Origin: Halomonas sp. McH1-25 | GTDB taxonomy: Bacteria; Pseudomonadota; Gammaproteobacteria; Pseudomonadales; Halomonadaceae | Assembly: GCF_022348165.1 (NCBI RefSeq) | Contig: NZ_JAKRFI010000005.1 | Location: 186,001 to 250,000 of the forward strand | DNA: 64,000 nucleotides | Reading direction: 5' to 3' | The notes under the pieces: model-generated | Database searches by the model: none | What the model saw: the letters and a program-made list of their open reading frames with translations, nothing else | What the model was told of the DNA's origin: nothing | Shown: positions 16,604 through 25,896 of the stretch, one piece after another | Numbering within the stretch: position 1 is the first letter of the stretch | Layout: the number at the start of each line of letters is the position of its first letter | Translations under genes and position numbers: made by a program

Positions 16604-16624
16604 AAAAACCCGGCATAAGCCGGG
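16602..16624 (-). terminator. Terminator of the leftward polysaccharide operon A
   Basis: The stem CCCGGC/GCCGGG with an ATAA loop (16609-16624) is followed on the minus strand by seven Ts (plus-strand A-run 16602-16608). It lies about 280 bases beyond the last minus-strand gene and also overlaps the stop codon of the plus-strand 54-residue gene. Confidence 0.7.
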
Positions 16625-16901
16625 CAAGGAATGACAACTTGAGGCCAGGAGGCCAATGCGTGCGATAGGGCCTGCTGAAGAATCTTGTGCCACGTGCTAG
16701 TGCGACCTTGGCTAACGGTGAGGCCATAGCGAAATGAGGGTACGAGGACGAACAGCAATCAGATCTTTCTGACACTCAACGATGCCTATCCGGCCCGGGC
16801 TTTTTCTCAGATAAGAGACTAATAGCTACCTATCATAGCAAGGAGAGGCAGAAACCATCCATACGAGACTTCTAATGTCGAAAAATTACATTTCCATCTC
16901 G

Positions 16902-17129
16902 TCACGAAGCTTTCATAGGCTTTTCTGTTTTATCGCCGTGAATGTCACCAGATGCCCTGCTCCCTTGGGGCGCTAAATCCTCGTGCCCAGCATCCACGAC
17001 CAGAGGACGAACACAGTCTTGGCCGCAATCATAGCAATAATAGCGGTGAGAAAGATTGAGCAAGCGCTGCCACCATCTTCGCTTGATCGGATAAACGCCA
17101 AAGTTATTGCAATTGGGGCATTGGTACAT
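16902..17129 (-). CDS. Small zinc-ribbon protein, unknown function
   Basis: A 75-residue protein whose first half is a zinc ribbon: CPNC near the N-terminus and CYDCGQDC about 27 residues later, giving the two CxxC knuckles. Between them lies a basic aromatic loop (KRRWWQRLLNLSHRYY). The C-terminal 30 residues are polar and probably disordered. The ATG at 17129 follows GAGGTG by 6 bases; a TTG at 17141 is in frame but less likely. It is the last gene of polysaccharide block A, 17 bases after the preceding glycosyltransferase stop. Zinc ribbons of this kind bind nucleic acid or protein; what it does in this operon is unknown. Confidence 0.7.
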   Translation of the reverse strand: MYQCPNCNNFGVYPIKRRWWQRLLNLSHRYYCYDCGQDCVRPLVVDAGHEDLAPQGSRASGDIHGDKTEKPMKAS

Positions 17130-17146
17130 GACCCACCTCAATATGG

Positions 17147-18085
17147 TTAATAATCGTGTTTGGTGATAGTTGGAATCCTGAAGACCACGCGATTCCTTAT
17201 CATACGGAGGAAACCAAAAGCGCGAGGTACGCTTTTTTGCGCCAAGGACTTCACGAGAACGTAGTTCAGTGTAACAAACTTTCTAAACCCTAATGCACAT
17301 AACTCATCAACCGCTACGTATACTGCTTGAGACAGATGATAAAAAGCAACATCATTTGAACCAACTCTTTTATAATACTGAGCCAGCCAATAATACGTAA
17401 GCATTGAGTTGGCTCTCTTCTTTTTTGTATCCAACAGCGACCAGACACCACCTTCATGGGCCCTATAAGCAGCTGGCTTGATATCCCCCATGTACTTATA
17501 CTTTCCAAAAGTGCCTAGCCATGAAAACAAAAAAGTATCGCCATTAAGTACATATGCATACTCTTCCGGCACAGAAACACCTACATTTCTGAAACAGGCA
17601 GACAAAGTCAAGATATCTCTATTCTTTTGAAGTTGTAGAGATGAAGCATCCTGCTTATGCACCTCAGGTAACTTAGAATGCCTTATGACCCCCGTCTCGT
17701 TGAATATATAAGCATCATGCCCACAAATCACATAGTCGGGGTTACTCTCCAAGAACTCAACCTGTTTTTTTAACTTAAACGGATCCGTCCAGTAATCATC
17801 CCCATCGCATATGGCGATGTACTTCCCCCTGGCCATGGGAAACAAAACGCTTACAAGCGGATCCAAGCCTTTTGAATATTGATTTTCCGTTTGGTAGATA
17901 ACTTTTATTTTTTCTGGAAAACGATTTTCATACGACTCTAAGACACTTTGCGTTCCATCGCTAGAAGCATCGTCATGGATCAATATTTCAACAGAGAACT
18001 CCACTTCTTGAGCGAGAAAACTTTCAATGGCAGAGGCAATATAATTGACATGATTAAACGTAGTACAGCAAACACTTACCATCAT
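17147..18085 (-). CDS. Glycosyltransferase family 2
   Basis: A 312-residue GT-A fold enzyme. It begins MMVSVCCTTFNHVNYIASA, the typical nucleotide-sugar binding strand, with HDDASSDGT (residues 37-45) and the metal-binding DxD in ICDGDDYW (D94, D96). A helical C-terminal half follows (MLTYYWLAQYYKR). Members of this clade transfer hexoses to lipid-linked oligosaccharides on the cytoplasmic face of the inner membrane; donor and linkage cannot be read from sequence. The frame is open to 18112, but the conserved core starts at the double ATG (18085/18082); neither has a strong ribosome site. It is the most distal glycosyltransferase of block A, and its DNA is more AT-rich than the core genes. 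Confidence 0.83.
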   Translation of the reverse strand: MMVSVCCTTFNHVNYIASAIESFLAQEVEFSVEILIHDDASSDGTQSVLESYENRFPEKIKVIYQTENQYSKGLDPLVSVLFPMARGKYIAICDGDDYWTDPFKLKKQVEFLESNPDYVICGHDAYIFNETGVIRHSKLPEVHKQDASSLQLQKNRDILTLSACFRNVGVSVPEEYAYVLNGDTFLFSWLGTFGKYKYMGDIKPAAYRAHEGGVWSLLDTKKKRANSMLTYYWLAQYYKRVGSNDVAFYHLSQAVYVAVDELCALGFRKFVTLNYVLVKSLAQKSVPRAFGFLRMIRNRVVFRIPTITKHDY

Positions 18086-18176
18086 GACTAAACAAACCCC
18101 TATCAAGTACATAGCGATGGCACGAAGCGCTATCGCAGCACGCCCATGGCATACCCGATTGTTATTTACTCAAAAA

Positions 18177-19418
18177 CTATACCGCATGCAGCCAATCATT
18201 ACCCTCTTGAGCAACCTGCGAATTTATAAAAACGACCTTAACATGATGACTAATGTTATCTAAAACATCGAGCATTTCATCTTTTGTTTTAAAGTTAAGT
18301 ATCATGGTCCCCAAGGCATGGTTAGAACCTTTTGCCTTGTATATATAGTCGCCCGGCTTGGCCCAGATATTCTGCCTGATAATAGCTCTTTTCAGCGAAT
18401 CAGAGAGCATTAAGCTTTGCATCACACCCTCTTCACTTGAATGAACCAAGCACTCTGCCCAATAACCCAGTGTCTTGTTGTCATGTAGTTCACTACAATC
18501 ATCACCGAGCGCAGCGTCTACAGTGTATTTCGCCAAGTCGACCCCCGTCGCATACTTGATGGCATCGACCGTTCCTCCTCCGCCATTTCTTGCCCCAACC
18601 TCCAAGAACCAAATTTCATCTTTATCATCAATGATAAATTCTACGTTAAAAGCTCCAACCTTGAATCCAAGTAGCCACAAGATGTGCTCCAGTTCTTTTC
18701 GGGCTTTGGCTGATAGCGCATCCGGACGCACGCTAGGAAAGCTGCTTGCGGCTTGAAATGGTGGGCTACAAGTATAATTGAAATGGCTGTCGCCCCAGAC
18801 CCAGAATTTTAACTTTCCATCAACCATGAACACATCGCTATCGTTCTGGTAACCGACACGATTGGGAATTTTCTCTTCGAGAATCACTCTCTTTTCTATG
18901 GAAAAGCTTTTAGCATGGGCAAAAGCAGCGGAAAAGCCTTCCTCACTCTCCAATACAGTGATTCCCTTGCCACCCGATGAGTCGACAGGCTTTACATAAA
19001 CCGGAAAGGCCAGTTGCTGTAACCATTCCCGTGCTGGCAATTCTTCAACGAATGACCTTGAGCGCGGCGCGTTGAATCCATGCTTGTGCAAGAACTCTCT
19101 GAATTTGTCTTTATGAGACAAAATCAGTACGGATTCATAAGGATTGCCCGGCAGCCCCAAGTGTTCCGCAACATAGGCTGCCGTCGGTGCGGCTGGATCC
19201 GAAGCGTAGGCAACGACTCCATCGATCTGCTTGTCCCTCGCCAAGCCGAGCACGGCTTCTTTATCAGTGGTGGAAACAACGTATGACTCATGTGCCAGAC
19301 GATGCCCTGGATTCTCAGGCTTATTGTCACATGTGATGACATAATGGCCTTTTTCAAGAGCATATTCGATAGGAGAAATCTGTGTCGGTGCAGCACCTAA
19401 AAACAATAGTTTCTTCAT
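18177..19418 (-). CDS. ATP-grasp carboxylate-amine ligase
   Basis: A 413-residue ATP-grasp enzyme of the carbamoyl-phosphate-synthase/PurK-like fold. The N-terminal Rossmann-like domain begins KKLLFLGAAPTQISPIEYA; the ATP lid is VKPVDSSGGKGITVLE near residue 150; the metal-binding end is IWFLEVGARNGGGG near residue 280. Such enzymes join a carboxylate to an amine with ATP through an acyl-phosphate. Its place between an ABC flippase, a sugar aminotransferase and rmlA/rmlB suggests it attaches an amino acid or other acid to the amino group of a dTDP-linked amino sugar, or adds an amide to uronic acid; this is inference. The ATG at 19418 has GGGTGG upstream; 67 bases separate it from the ABC gene. 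Confidence 0.82.
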   Translation of the reverse strand: MKKLLFLGAAPTQISPIEYALEKGHYVITCDNKPENPGHRLAHESYVVSTTDKEAVLGLARDKQIDGVVAYASDPAAPTAAYVAEHLGLPGNPYESVLILSHKDKFREFLHKHGFNAPRSRSFVEELPAREWLQQLAFPVYVKPVDSSGGKGITVLESEEGFSAAFAHAKSFSIEKRVILEEKIPNRVGYQNDSDVFMVDGKLKFWVWGDSHFNYTCSPPFQAASSFPSVRPDALSAKARKELEHILWLLGFKVGAFNVEFIIDDKDEIWFLEVGARNGGGGTVDAIKYATGVDLAKYTVDAALGDDCSELHDNKTLGYWAECLVHSSEEGVMQSLMLSDSLKRAIIRQNIWAKPGDYIYKAKGSNHALGTMILNFKTKDEMLDVLDNISHHVKVVFINSQVAQEGNDWLHAV

Positions 19419-19485
19419 GACCCACCCCACTAATAATAATTTAACTAAAATTTTCAGCTGTCACTGAAGGCAATGATTGTAATGG

Positions 19486-21288
19486 TTACGCATGCTCAGC
19501 CATGCGCTTGAAGGTTTCGTTCCTCACGACCAAGTCTTCGTAGCGGCCCTGATCCACCACTTTGCCGTCACGCATCAAGTAAATGAGATCACATTGCTTT
19601 ACCGTCGCTAATCGATGCGCAATCATGATAATCGTTTTCTGCCCTGAAAAACCCTGTATCGCCTGCATAATGTGATTTTCAGTAATACCATCCAGAGCAC
19701 TAGTGGCCTCGTCCAGCACAAGCACGTCCGACTCATGGTAAAGCGCCCGTGCAATACCGATACGCTGCCGCTGCCCGCCAGATAGCTGTACTCCACGCTC
19801 TCCCACTCTGGTATTCATGCCATTTGGCAGCTTGTCGAGAAATTCATCAAGATGGGCCTGTCTCACGCAGTCCGCCACGCGCTGCATATCAATGGCTTCT
19901 TCGGGCAAGCCAAAAGCGATATTTTCTTTGATGCTAGCATCAGCCAGGAAAATGCTCTGCGGAACGAAACCCAAGGCATTCTGCCAGCAGGCCAAAGTCT
20001 CTTTGGTCAGTGCTCGGCCATCGACAAAAATATTGCCATGGTCCGGCTCGATGAGTCCTAATAGTATATCTACCAACGTGGATTTCCCTGACCCTGAAGC
20101 TCCTACCAGACCAACCGTCTGGTTGACAGGTATTATCAGGTCAACTTCATCCAAGGCCTTATCCATCTTGCCTGGATAGGTAAACCCGACATCTTTAAGT
20201 ACAATATCTTTTTTGGGTGTCAACTTCTCCTGCTTGGCTGAATAGTCCACACTACTCACGGTAAACTGCGCGCTTGCCTTCAACTCTTCACGTATCGACT
20301 CATAGGCTGCCATGTGCCCTCTAATTTGCGACAAGCTATTATAAACTTGTTGCAGGGCTGGCAATATTTTTAATCCTGCTAGCGCATATATGGAGAGTAC
20401 AGGTAGTAACGCAACCACATTACCGCCACTTCTGACCAAAAGGAAAAGCACCAAAAAAATGACGCAACCAAACGCCACGATTTCCATGGCATAACGGGGA
20501 GCCAAACTCAATGCCTGATTCGCGCCCAAGGCATCAGCATACTTTTCACTGGCGGCGTTGAAACGCTGGGTGAAAATGTCCTGTCGTCTAAGCAGCAAGG
20601 CGTCCTTGATTCCTCCAAAGCCTTCCGCCATTAGCTTGAAGCGAATCGTCTGTGAATGTGAGATGGTTTTTCCATTATTCACCAACTTCTTTCTCACCGT
20701 CTTGAAGAGCAGGAAGTAAGATGCCAAGAAAATAGCTACGCCCGATAGCGCAACGATAGGATTGTAGATGAAGATGGCTAAAGCCATGAATACAGCCAGT
20801 GTGAGTTTGGCATTCATGTGCATCAAGGGAATGATGATGTGCATCATCACCCGTTGGCATTCTTCAGCGATACGGTTGGTCAGGGTGCTGCTGTTACCGC
20901 TAGCATGAAACAACCATCCTTGGTGCATGTAATAATTATAGAGACGGCTGCTGAGTTCCGCCCCGACGTGCGTACCGTACATCGACATGCGCCAGATCGT
21001 GTACATCGAGAACAATCCGGAGGCAAACAGTAGCGCCAAAACGCAGCTACCCACCCAAATTAGGAAGGTTTGTGGCGTTTCGACACCGCTAGCACGATAC
21101 ACATCGGCCAGTAGCCCCTGCCCTTCCAGCTGATTCATATTGCCGACCAAGGCCATGAAAGGGCCTATCGAAATAACGCCGGCGATTTCCGCAAAGGCCA
21201 TGACGACCGCAAGTAACTGCAAGCGGAACAGTTTCTTTCTTTGCTCGGCGCCAAGTAGAAAATACAGTTCTTTCAAGTAGTAAAACAT
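19486..21288 (-). CDS. ABC transporter (PglK/MsbA-type lipid-linked oligosaccharide flippase)
   Basis: A 600-residue fused ABC exporter: six membrane helices in the first 330 residues (LQLLAVVMAFAEIAGVISIG, then VALSGVAIFLASYFLLF), followed by a nucleotide-binding domain with Walker A GASGSGKST near residue 393, signature LSGGQRQRIGIAR near 500, Walker B VLVLDEATSALD and the switch histidine in MIAHRL. The family includes PglK, which flips lipid-linked heptasaccharide. In this locus, which has no MATE-type Wzx, it is the best flippase candidate. Its ATG overlaps the aminotransferase stop (TAATG), with GAGG seven bases upstream, so it is coupled to sugar synthesis. Confidence 0.87.
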   Translation of the reverse strand: MFYYLKELYFLLGAEQRKKLFRLQLLAVVMAFAEIAGVISIGPFMALVGNMNQLEGQGLLADVYRASGVETPQTFLIWVGSCVLALLFASGLFSMYTIWRMSMYGTHVGAELSSRLYNYYMHQGWLFHASGNSSTLTNRIAEECQRVMMHIIIPLMHMNAKLTLAVFMALAIFIYNPIVALSGVAIFLASYFLLFKTVRKKLVNNGKTISHSQTIRFKLMAEGFGGIKDALLLRRQDIFTQRFNAASEKYADALGANQALSLAPRYAMEIVAFGCVIFLVLFLLVRSGGNVVALLPVLSIYALAGLKILPALQQVYNSLSQIRGHMAAYESIREELKASAQFTVSSVDYSAKQEKLTPKKDIVLKDVGFTYPGKMDKALDEVDLIIPVNQTVGLVGASGSGKSTLVDILLGLIEPDHGNIFVDGRALTKETLACWQNALGFVPQSIFLADASIKENIAFGLPEEAIDMQRVADCVRQAHLDEFLDKLPNGMNTRVGERGVQLSGGQRQRIGIARALYHESDVLVLDEATSALDGITENHIMQAIQGFSGQKTIIMIAHRLATVKQCDLIYLMRDGKVVDQGRYEDLVVRNETFKRMAEHA

Positions 21289-22382
21289 TAGACAGCCTCG
21301 CTGTATGTTCGGAACTGTTGTAGAACAAGATCGACATTTAGTCCTTGGTAAATGGGCAAGCACATGACTCGTCTTGCCAACTGACCGGAAACCGAATTCC
21401 CCCTCCCTCTCCCAAATGTTTCGACTTGATCCAACGAGGGGTAAAAGTAGCGCCGCACCTGTATACCGAAATCGCTAAAAATTGCTATTTTTTGCAACAG
21501 TTCCTGCTCGTCATGACAAGCGATTGGAAAATAAGAGTAGTTACAGCTCCCTTGGCTATTGAGGCATTGTAACTGATACTGTCCGGCCAATTCCTTAGCA
21601 TAACTATGCCAAATTTTTTCCCTTTCCCCGAGATTGATCTCGATTTCATCCAATACGCATAACCCCATCGCCGCCTGAAACTCATTCATTTTAGAATTAA
21701 TGCCAAGCTCACTGATTTCGTCAGGCCCTGAAATCCCGAAATTGATGAGGTGCTTGGCTCTCTCTAAATCCTCTTTTCGCTTGAACACGATGGTCCCACC
21801 CTCCACCGTATGAAAGAGCTTGGTGGCGTGGAAGCTCAAGGTAGTGGCATCACCATAATTTAATAGACTCTGCCCCTTGTATTTCACTCCAAAAGCATGC
21901 GCTCCATCGTAAATCACTTTAAGGTTATGTTTTCGAGCGGTCGACTCTATCGCCTCGACTTCGCAACAGTTTCCAAACACATGCACCGGCACGATGGCTC
22001 GTGTGCAAGAAGAAAGTGCCGGCTCGATCGTAGCGGGATCCAGGCACCAAGTGCCGGGATCGATATCGCCGAATACCGGGTCGACGCCTTCCCACTTGAG
22101 TGAACTTGACGTTGCGACGAAGCTGAAAGGGGTAGTCACGGCTTCTACACGCTGGGTTCGCTCATGTCCGGAAATGCCTAAAGCGCGATAGGCAATCTGC
22201 AGGGCTAACGTGCCGTTGCTTACCAGCAGAAGATTCTCTACCCCCAAATATTGTTCCAGACGGCGGGTCAGTTCCTGGACCAGAGGACCGTTATTGGTCA
22301 GGTAATTGCGGGCATAGATTCCATCGATATAGTGGGAAAGCTTTTCACGACTGGGCAGATAAGGTTGTGTTACAGGAATCAT
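21288..22382 (-). CDS. DegT/DnrJ/EryC1 sugar aminotransferase (VioA-like)
   Basis: A 364-residue PLP-dependent enzyme of the sugar nucleotide 3/4-aminotransferase family. K188 in [14 protein letters not shown] is the PLP-binding lysine, and D159 in YDGAHAFG pairs with the pyridine nitrogen. [11 protein letters not shown] binds the phosphate. The lysine-region sequence resembles VioA-type enzymes, which make dTDP-4-amino-4,6-dideoxyglucose from the RmlB product; FdtB-like 3-amination is less likely because no FdtA-type isomerase is nearby. It overlaps rmlA by 4 bases and the ABC gene by one base, so rmlB-rmlA-aminotransferase-flippase form a translationally coupled unit. The exact amino sugar is an inference. 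Confidence 0.85.
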   Translation of the reverse strand: MIPVTQPYLPSREKLSHYIDGIYARNYLTNNGPLVQELTRRLEQYLGVENLLLVSNGTLALQIAYRALGISGHERTQRVEAVTTPFSFVATSSSLKWEGVDPVFGDIDPGTWCLDPATIEPALSSCTRAIVPVHVFGNCCEVEAIESTARKHNLKVIYDGAHAFGVKYKGQSLLNYGDATTLSFHATKLFHTVEGGTIVFKRKEDLERAKHLINFGISGPDEISELGINSKMNEFQAAMGLCVLDEIEINLGEREKIWHSYAKELAGQYQLQCLNSQGSCNYSYFPIACHDEQELLQKIAIFSDFGIQVRRYFYPSLDQVETFGRGRGNSVSGQLARRVMCLPIYQGLNVDLVLQQFRTYSEAV

Positions 22383-23245
22383 GATGTCGCTACCTTTAGC
22401 AAGTACTGACCGTAGCCGTTCTTGACAAGAGAATCGCCTGCCATGGCCACCTGCTCAGCCGCTAACCAGCCATTGAAAAAGGCGATTTCCTCGGGACAGC
22501 AGATTTTCAGTCCCTGTCGGCGCTCAATGGTCTGGACAAACATACCCGCTTCGAGCAAGCTCTCATGGGTACCGGTATCCAACCAAGCATAGCCGCGGCC
22601 CAGCAAATCAACGCGCAGATCTCCACGCTCTAAGTAAGCTTGGTTGATACTAGTGATTTCCAGTTCGCCGCGGCTCGACGGCTTAACTCGCTTGGCGATT
22701 TCGACGACATCATTATCATAAAAATATAAGCCAGTGACCGCATAATTCGAGCGCGGTGTATCGGGCTTTTCTTCAATGGAAAGGACTCGGCAATCTTCAT
22801 CGAATTCGACCACACCGAATCTTTCCGGATCCTTGACTTGATAACCGAAAATAAGGGCACCTTTCTCAAGCTCCGCCGCACACCTGAGCTTTTCAGTGAA
22901 GCCTTGTCCATAAAAAATGTTATCGCCCAGCACCAGACACACGGAGTCGTTGCCGATGAACTCTTCCCCGATAATAAAAGCTTGTGCCAAACCATCCGGA
23001 CTGGGCTGTATGGCGTAGCTGAGCGCTATACCATATTTACTGCCATCCCCCAGCAAATGCTTAAACCTCTCCTTGTCTTCGGGGTTGACGATAATGAGAA
23101 TCTCCCGAATCCCCGCTAGCATTAGCAAGGAGAGGGGGTAATAGATCATTGGCTTGTCATAAATGGGCAGTAGCTGTTTGCATACGCCCATGGTGATCGG
23201 GTAAAGCCGGGTGCCACTCCCTCCGGCCAGAATAATCCCTTTCAT
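22379..23245 (-). CDS. rmlA: Glucose-1-phosphate thymidylyltransferase
   Basis: A 288-residue cytoplasmic enzyme making dTDP-glucose from dTTP and glucose 1-phosphate. The N-terminal [16 protein letters not shown] is the nucleotide loop, [16 protein letters not shown] holds the catalytic lysine, and [11 protein letters not shown] and [13 protein letters not shown] are further RmlA signatures. Length is standard. Its ATG overlaps the rmlB stop by four bases. rmlC and rmlD are absent from this unit, which argues that the dTDP-sugar goes to an amino sugar and not to rhamnose. Confidence 0.95.
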   Translation of the reverse strand: MKGIILAGGSGTRLYPITMGVCKQLLPIYDKPMIYYPLSLLMLAGIREILIIVNPEDKERFKHLLGDGSKYGIALSYAIQPSPDGLAQAFIIGEEFIGNDSVCLVLGDNIFYGQGFTEKLRCAAELEKGALIFGYQVKDPERFGVVEFDEDCRVLSIEEKPDTPRSNYAVTGLYFYDNDVVEIAKRVKPSSRGELEITSINQAYLERGDLRVDLLGRGYAWLDTGTHESLLEAGMFVQTIERRQGLKICCPEEIAFFNGWLAAEQVAMAGDSLVKNGYGQYLLKVATS

Positions 23246-24318
23246 GCCACCTCCTTGTTGGCCAGTCCCAACCTGTCACGCTGATAGCTGCCGTCCTGTA
23301 CGCGTCGACACCACAATAAGTTATCCAAATACCACTGAACTGTTTTGCGAATTCCTGAGTAAAACGTTTCTTGAGGCATCCATCCCAACGCATGCTGAAT
23401 CTTCCCAGCATCAATGGCATAACGCAGGTCGTGGCCCGGCCGATCTTCTACGAATGTCACCAGGTCGCTATAATAACGGACATGGTTTGGTTTGGATGGA
23501 GCCAACTCTTCTAATAGTTCACACAGCGTATGGACGACTACGATATTTTTCTTCTCGTTACTACCCCCTATATTATAAGTTTCGCCTATTCCGCCCTTGG
23601 TTAACACGGTATAAAGGGCTCGGGCATGATCTTCGACGTACAACCAGTCCCTAATTTGCTCTCCCTTCCCATAGACGGGTAAAGGTTTGCCTTCGATAGC
23701 ATTGAGAATCATCAAAGGTATCATTTTTTCAGGAAACTGGTGAGGCCCATAATTATTCGAGCAGGATGTTACCACTGTAGGCAGGCCAAACGTTCTATGC
23801 CACGCTCGTACCAAATGATCGGAACTCGCCTTGGTCGCCGAATAGGGTGAACTGGGAAGATAGGATGTGCGTTCAGTGAACAATGCATCCATGCCAGCCA
23901 AGTCGCCATAGACCTCATCCGTCGATACATGATGAAAGCGAAAACTTGCTTGACGATCAAGGGATAACCCTTTCCAATAATTCAAGGCCACATCCAGCAA
24001 TTGGTAAGTGCCTACGATATTGGTCTGGATGAAGGCAGCGGGGCCTTCAATGGAGCGATCTACGTGGCTTTCCGCCGCTAAGTGCATGACTGCATCCGGC
24101 TGATGCTTGGTAAAGACACGCTTTAGCGCGACACTGTCACAGATATCCACTTTTTCGAAGAAGTAACGTGGGCTGGTAGCAGCCAGGCCTAAAGAATCTA
24201 GATTTCCTGCGTAAGTTAATTTATCAAGGTTGATGACTTCGTCTTGAGTATTTTCAATGATATGGCGAACTACCGCTGAGCCGATAAATCCGGCACCACC
24301 AGTAACTAGTATTTTCAT
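23242..24318 (-). CDS. rmlB: dTDP-glucose 4,6-dehydratase
   Basis: A 358-residue extended short-chain dehydrogenase. The NAD site is GGAGFIG (residues 7-13). The catalytic region includes STDEVYGDL and the [12 protein letters not shown] segment with the Y-x3-K pair; [13 protein letters not shown] and [19 protein letters not shown] are RmlB-specific. It converts dTDP-glucose to dTDP-4-keto-6-deoxyglucose. It is the first gene of the coupled rmlB-rmlA-aminotransferase-flippase set; a 100-base gap separates it from the upstream WcaJ-like gene. A GGTGATCT ribosome site precedes the ATG. Confidence 0.95.
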   Translation of the reverse strand: MKILVTGGAGFIGSAVVRHIIENTQDEVINLDKLTYAGNLDSLGLAATSPRYFFEKVDICDSVALKRVFTKHQPDAVMHLAAESHVDRSIEGPAAFIQTNIVGTYQLLDVALNYWKGLSLDRQASFRFHHVSTDEVYGDLAGMDALFTERTSYLPSSPYSATKASSDHLVRAWHRTFGLPTVVTSCSNNYGPHQFPEKMIPLMILNAIEGKPLPVYGKGEQIRDWLYVEDHARALYTVLTKGGIGETYNIGGSNEKKNIVVVHTLCELLEELAPSKPNHVRYYSDLVTFVEDRPGHDLRYAIDAGKIQHALGWMPQETFYSGIRKTVQWYLDNLLWCRRVQDGSYQRDRLGLANKEVA

Positions 24319-24405
24319 AGATCACCAAACGATATTTATAAATTATTCGCGATTGAGCAGGCAGCTCAGCGACAGGCACTAGTCAAAAAAGAGGTTAAAG
24401 GCACA

Positions 24406-25842
24406 TTAATATGCGTTCTTGTCGAAAAAGCCCTTGAATGCGGTAATAAATATAATTTTCAAATCGAAAGCTAGACTCCAATGGCGAATATAGTCATGGT
24501 CGAGTTCGACTCGCTTCTGCATCTTCTCAAGCGTATCGGTTTCGCCGCGCCAACCGTTGATCTGTGCCCATCCAGTGATTCCGGGCTTGACCTTGTGACG
24601 TAACATATAGCCATGAATCAGACCGCGATACTGTTCATTGTGCGCTACCGCATGCGGCCTTGGTCCGACGATGGACATTCTGCCCTGCAGGACATTGATG
24701 AACTGCGGCAGTTCATCCAGGGATGTTCGTCTCAGGAACGCCCCCACCGGGGTTATTCTGCTGTCGTAGCGCGTAGCCTGGGTGACCACCGACCCATCTT
24801 CCATGACCTTCATGGTACGAAACTTATAGACCTTGATCGGACGGCCATCGAGACCATAGCGGGTCTGCTTGAACAGGACGGGCCCGGCAGAGGTGAATTT
24901 GACCGCCAGAGCAATCAACAACATGGGCAATGACACGATCCCCAGTATCACCAGGCTGAGCACGATATCCTCGACGCGCTTCAACGAACCTGTTGGCCCA
25001 TAGGCCGGCGAATCGTAAATGCTGACCGTCACCACGTCATTGATCGGCTCGACCCGGGAATACATCAAATCGGAAACCAGCAGATCCGGAATCAGAAACA
25101 GGGAGACCGTCGTATCTGCGAGTGCTTCGATCAGTTCACGGATATCCGCTTCACGACTCATTTCCCATGTGACGTAGGCCCGGTCGATCTGGCCATTGCG
25201 AGCAAGCCGAATCAATTCCTGGACATCGAGGACATTCAGGACTGTGCTGTCGGCCTCGACTCCTGTCCGCAGCTTGTCATATTGGCCCACGACCCTGAAT
25301 CCCATCCAGGGGGCCGCCTCGAAGCCTTTTTTCAAACGCTCCGCGGAAGGGCTGCATCCGACGATCGCCACATTATGGTTATTGAGCCCAAGCTCCCTCA
25401 GACGATGGAGAAACAGGCGCAGCAAACCGCGATAACACAGCATGCCCATGCCCACCACGGCGCCCCAGGGCAGCAACACATTGCGTACATGCGCTTCGTC
25501 GCTAAATAGCAATAGTGCAGCAAGCGCAACGCAACTGAAGGACAAAAACCATACCAGCGCCACTTGAAGCAATTCACGTGCCAGGGAATAGACACGCCAC
25601 GAACCGTAAAAACTAAGATAACTCGCACCCGCATGGTAAAGAATCCAGCCGATACAACCATAAAGCAGTAGCCATTCCAGGCCAGCGAATTCCGACTGGT
25701 ACATACCGATGACCAGAATTCCTCCTAACATCAAGACGAAATCCAGAATTCGTAGAAGCGACCCGAAATTCGTCGATGACTGGCGAGAAATGTCTCTATT
25801 GTTCTGTTCCAGCAAAAAAGGTCTTTTGGTTAATGTATCCAT
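24406..25842 (-). CDS. Undecaprenyl-phosphate sugar-1-phosphate transferase (WcaJ-like), first copy
   Basis: A 478-residue polyisoprenyl-phosphate hexose-1-phosphate transferase. Four N-terminal membrane helices (residues about 30-140), a CoA-binding-like domain (NVAIVGCSPSAERLK), one further membrane helix near residue 290, then the catalytic PF02397 domain with GPVLFKQTRYGLDGRPI, RRTSLDELPQFINVLQG and MSIVGPRPHAVAHNE. The family starts repeat-unit synthesis by moving glucose-1-P or galactose-1-P onto undecaprenyl phosphate. The ATG at 25842 follows AGGGA. A close paralogue lies at 53132-54550, so two polysaccharides or two repeat units may be started from this locus. Confidence 0.92.
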   Translation of the reverse strand: MDTLTKRPFLLEQNNRDISRQSSTNFGSLLRILDFVLMLGGILVIGMYQSEFAGLEWLLLYGCIGWILYHAGASYLSFYGSWRVYSLARELLQVALVWFLSFSCVALAALLLFSDEAHVRNVLLPWGAVVGMGMLCYRGLLRLFLHRLRELGLNNHNVAIVGCSPSAERLKKGFEAAPWMGFRVVGQYDKLRTGVEADSTVLNVLDVQELIRLARNGQIDRAYVTWEMSREADIRELIEALADTTVSLFLIPDLLVSDLMYSRVEPINDVVTVSIYDSPAYGPTGSLKRVEDIVLSLVILGIVSLPMLLIALAVKFTSAGPVLFKQTRYGLDGRPIKVYKFRTMKVMEDGSVVTQATRYDSRITPVGAFLRRTSLDELPQFINVLQGRMSIVGPRPHAVAHNEQYRGLIHGYMLRHKVKPGITGWAQINGWRGETDTLEKMQKRVELDHDYIRHWSLAFDLKIIFITAFKGFFDKNAY

Positions 25843-25896
25843 TGCTTGTCCCTGCCTCACTTCCCTGAAATTTCATGCACGCCATAGTTGGCGAGG

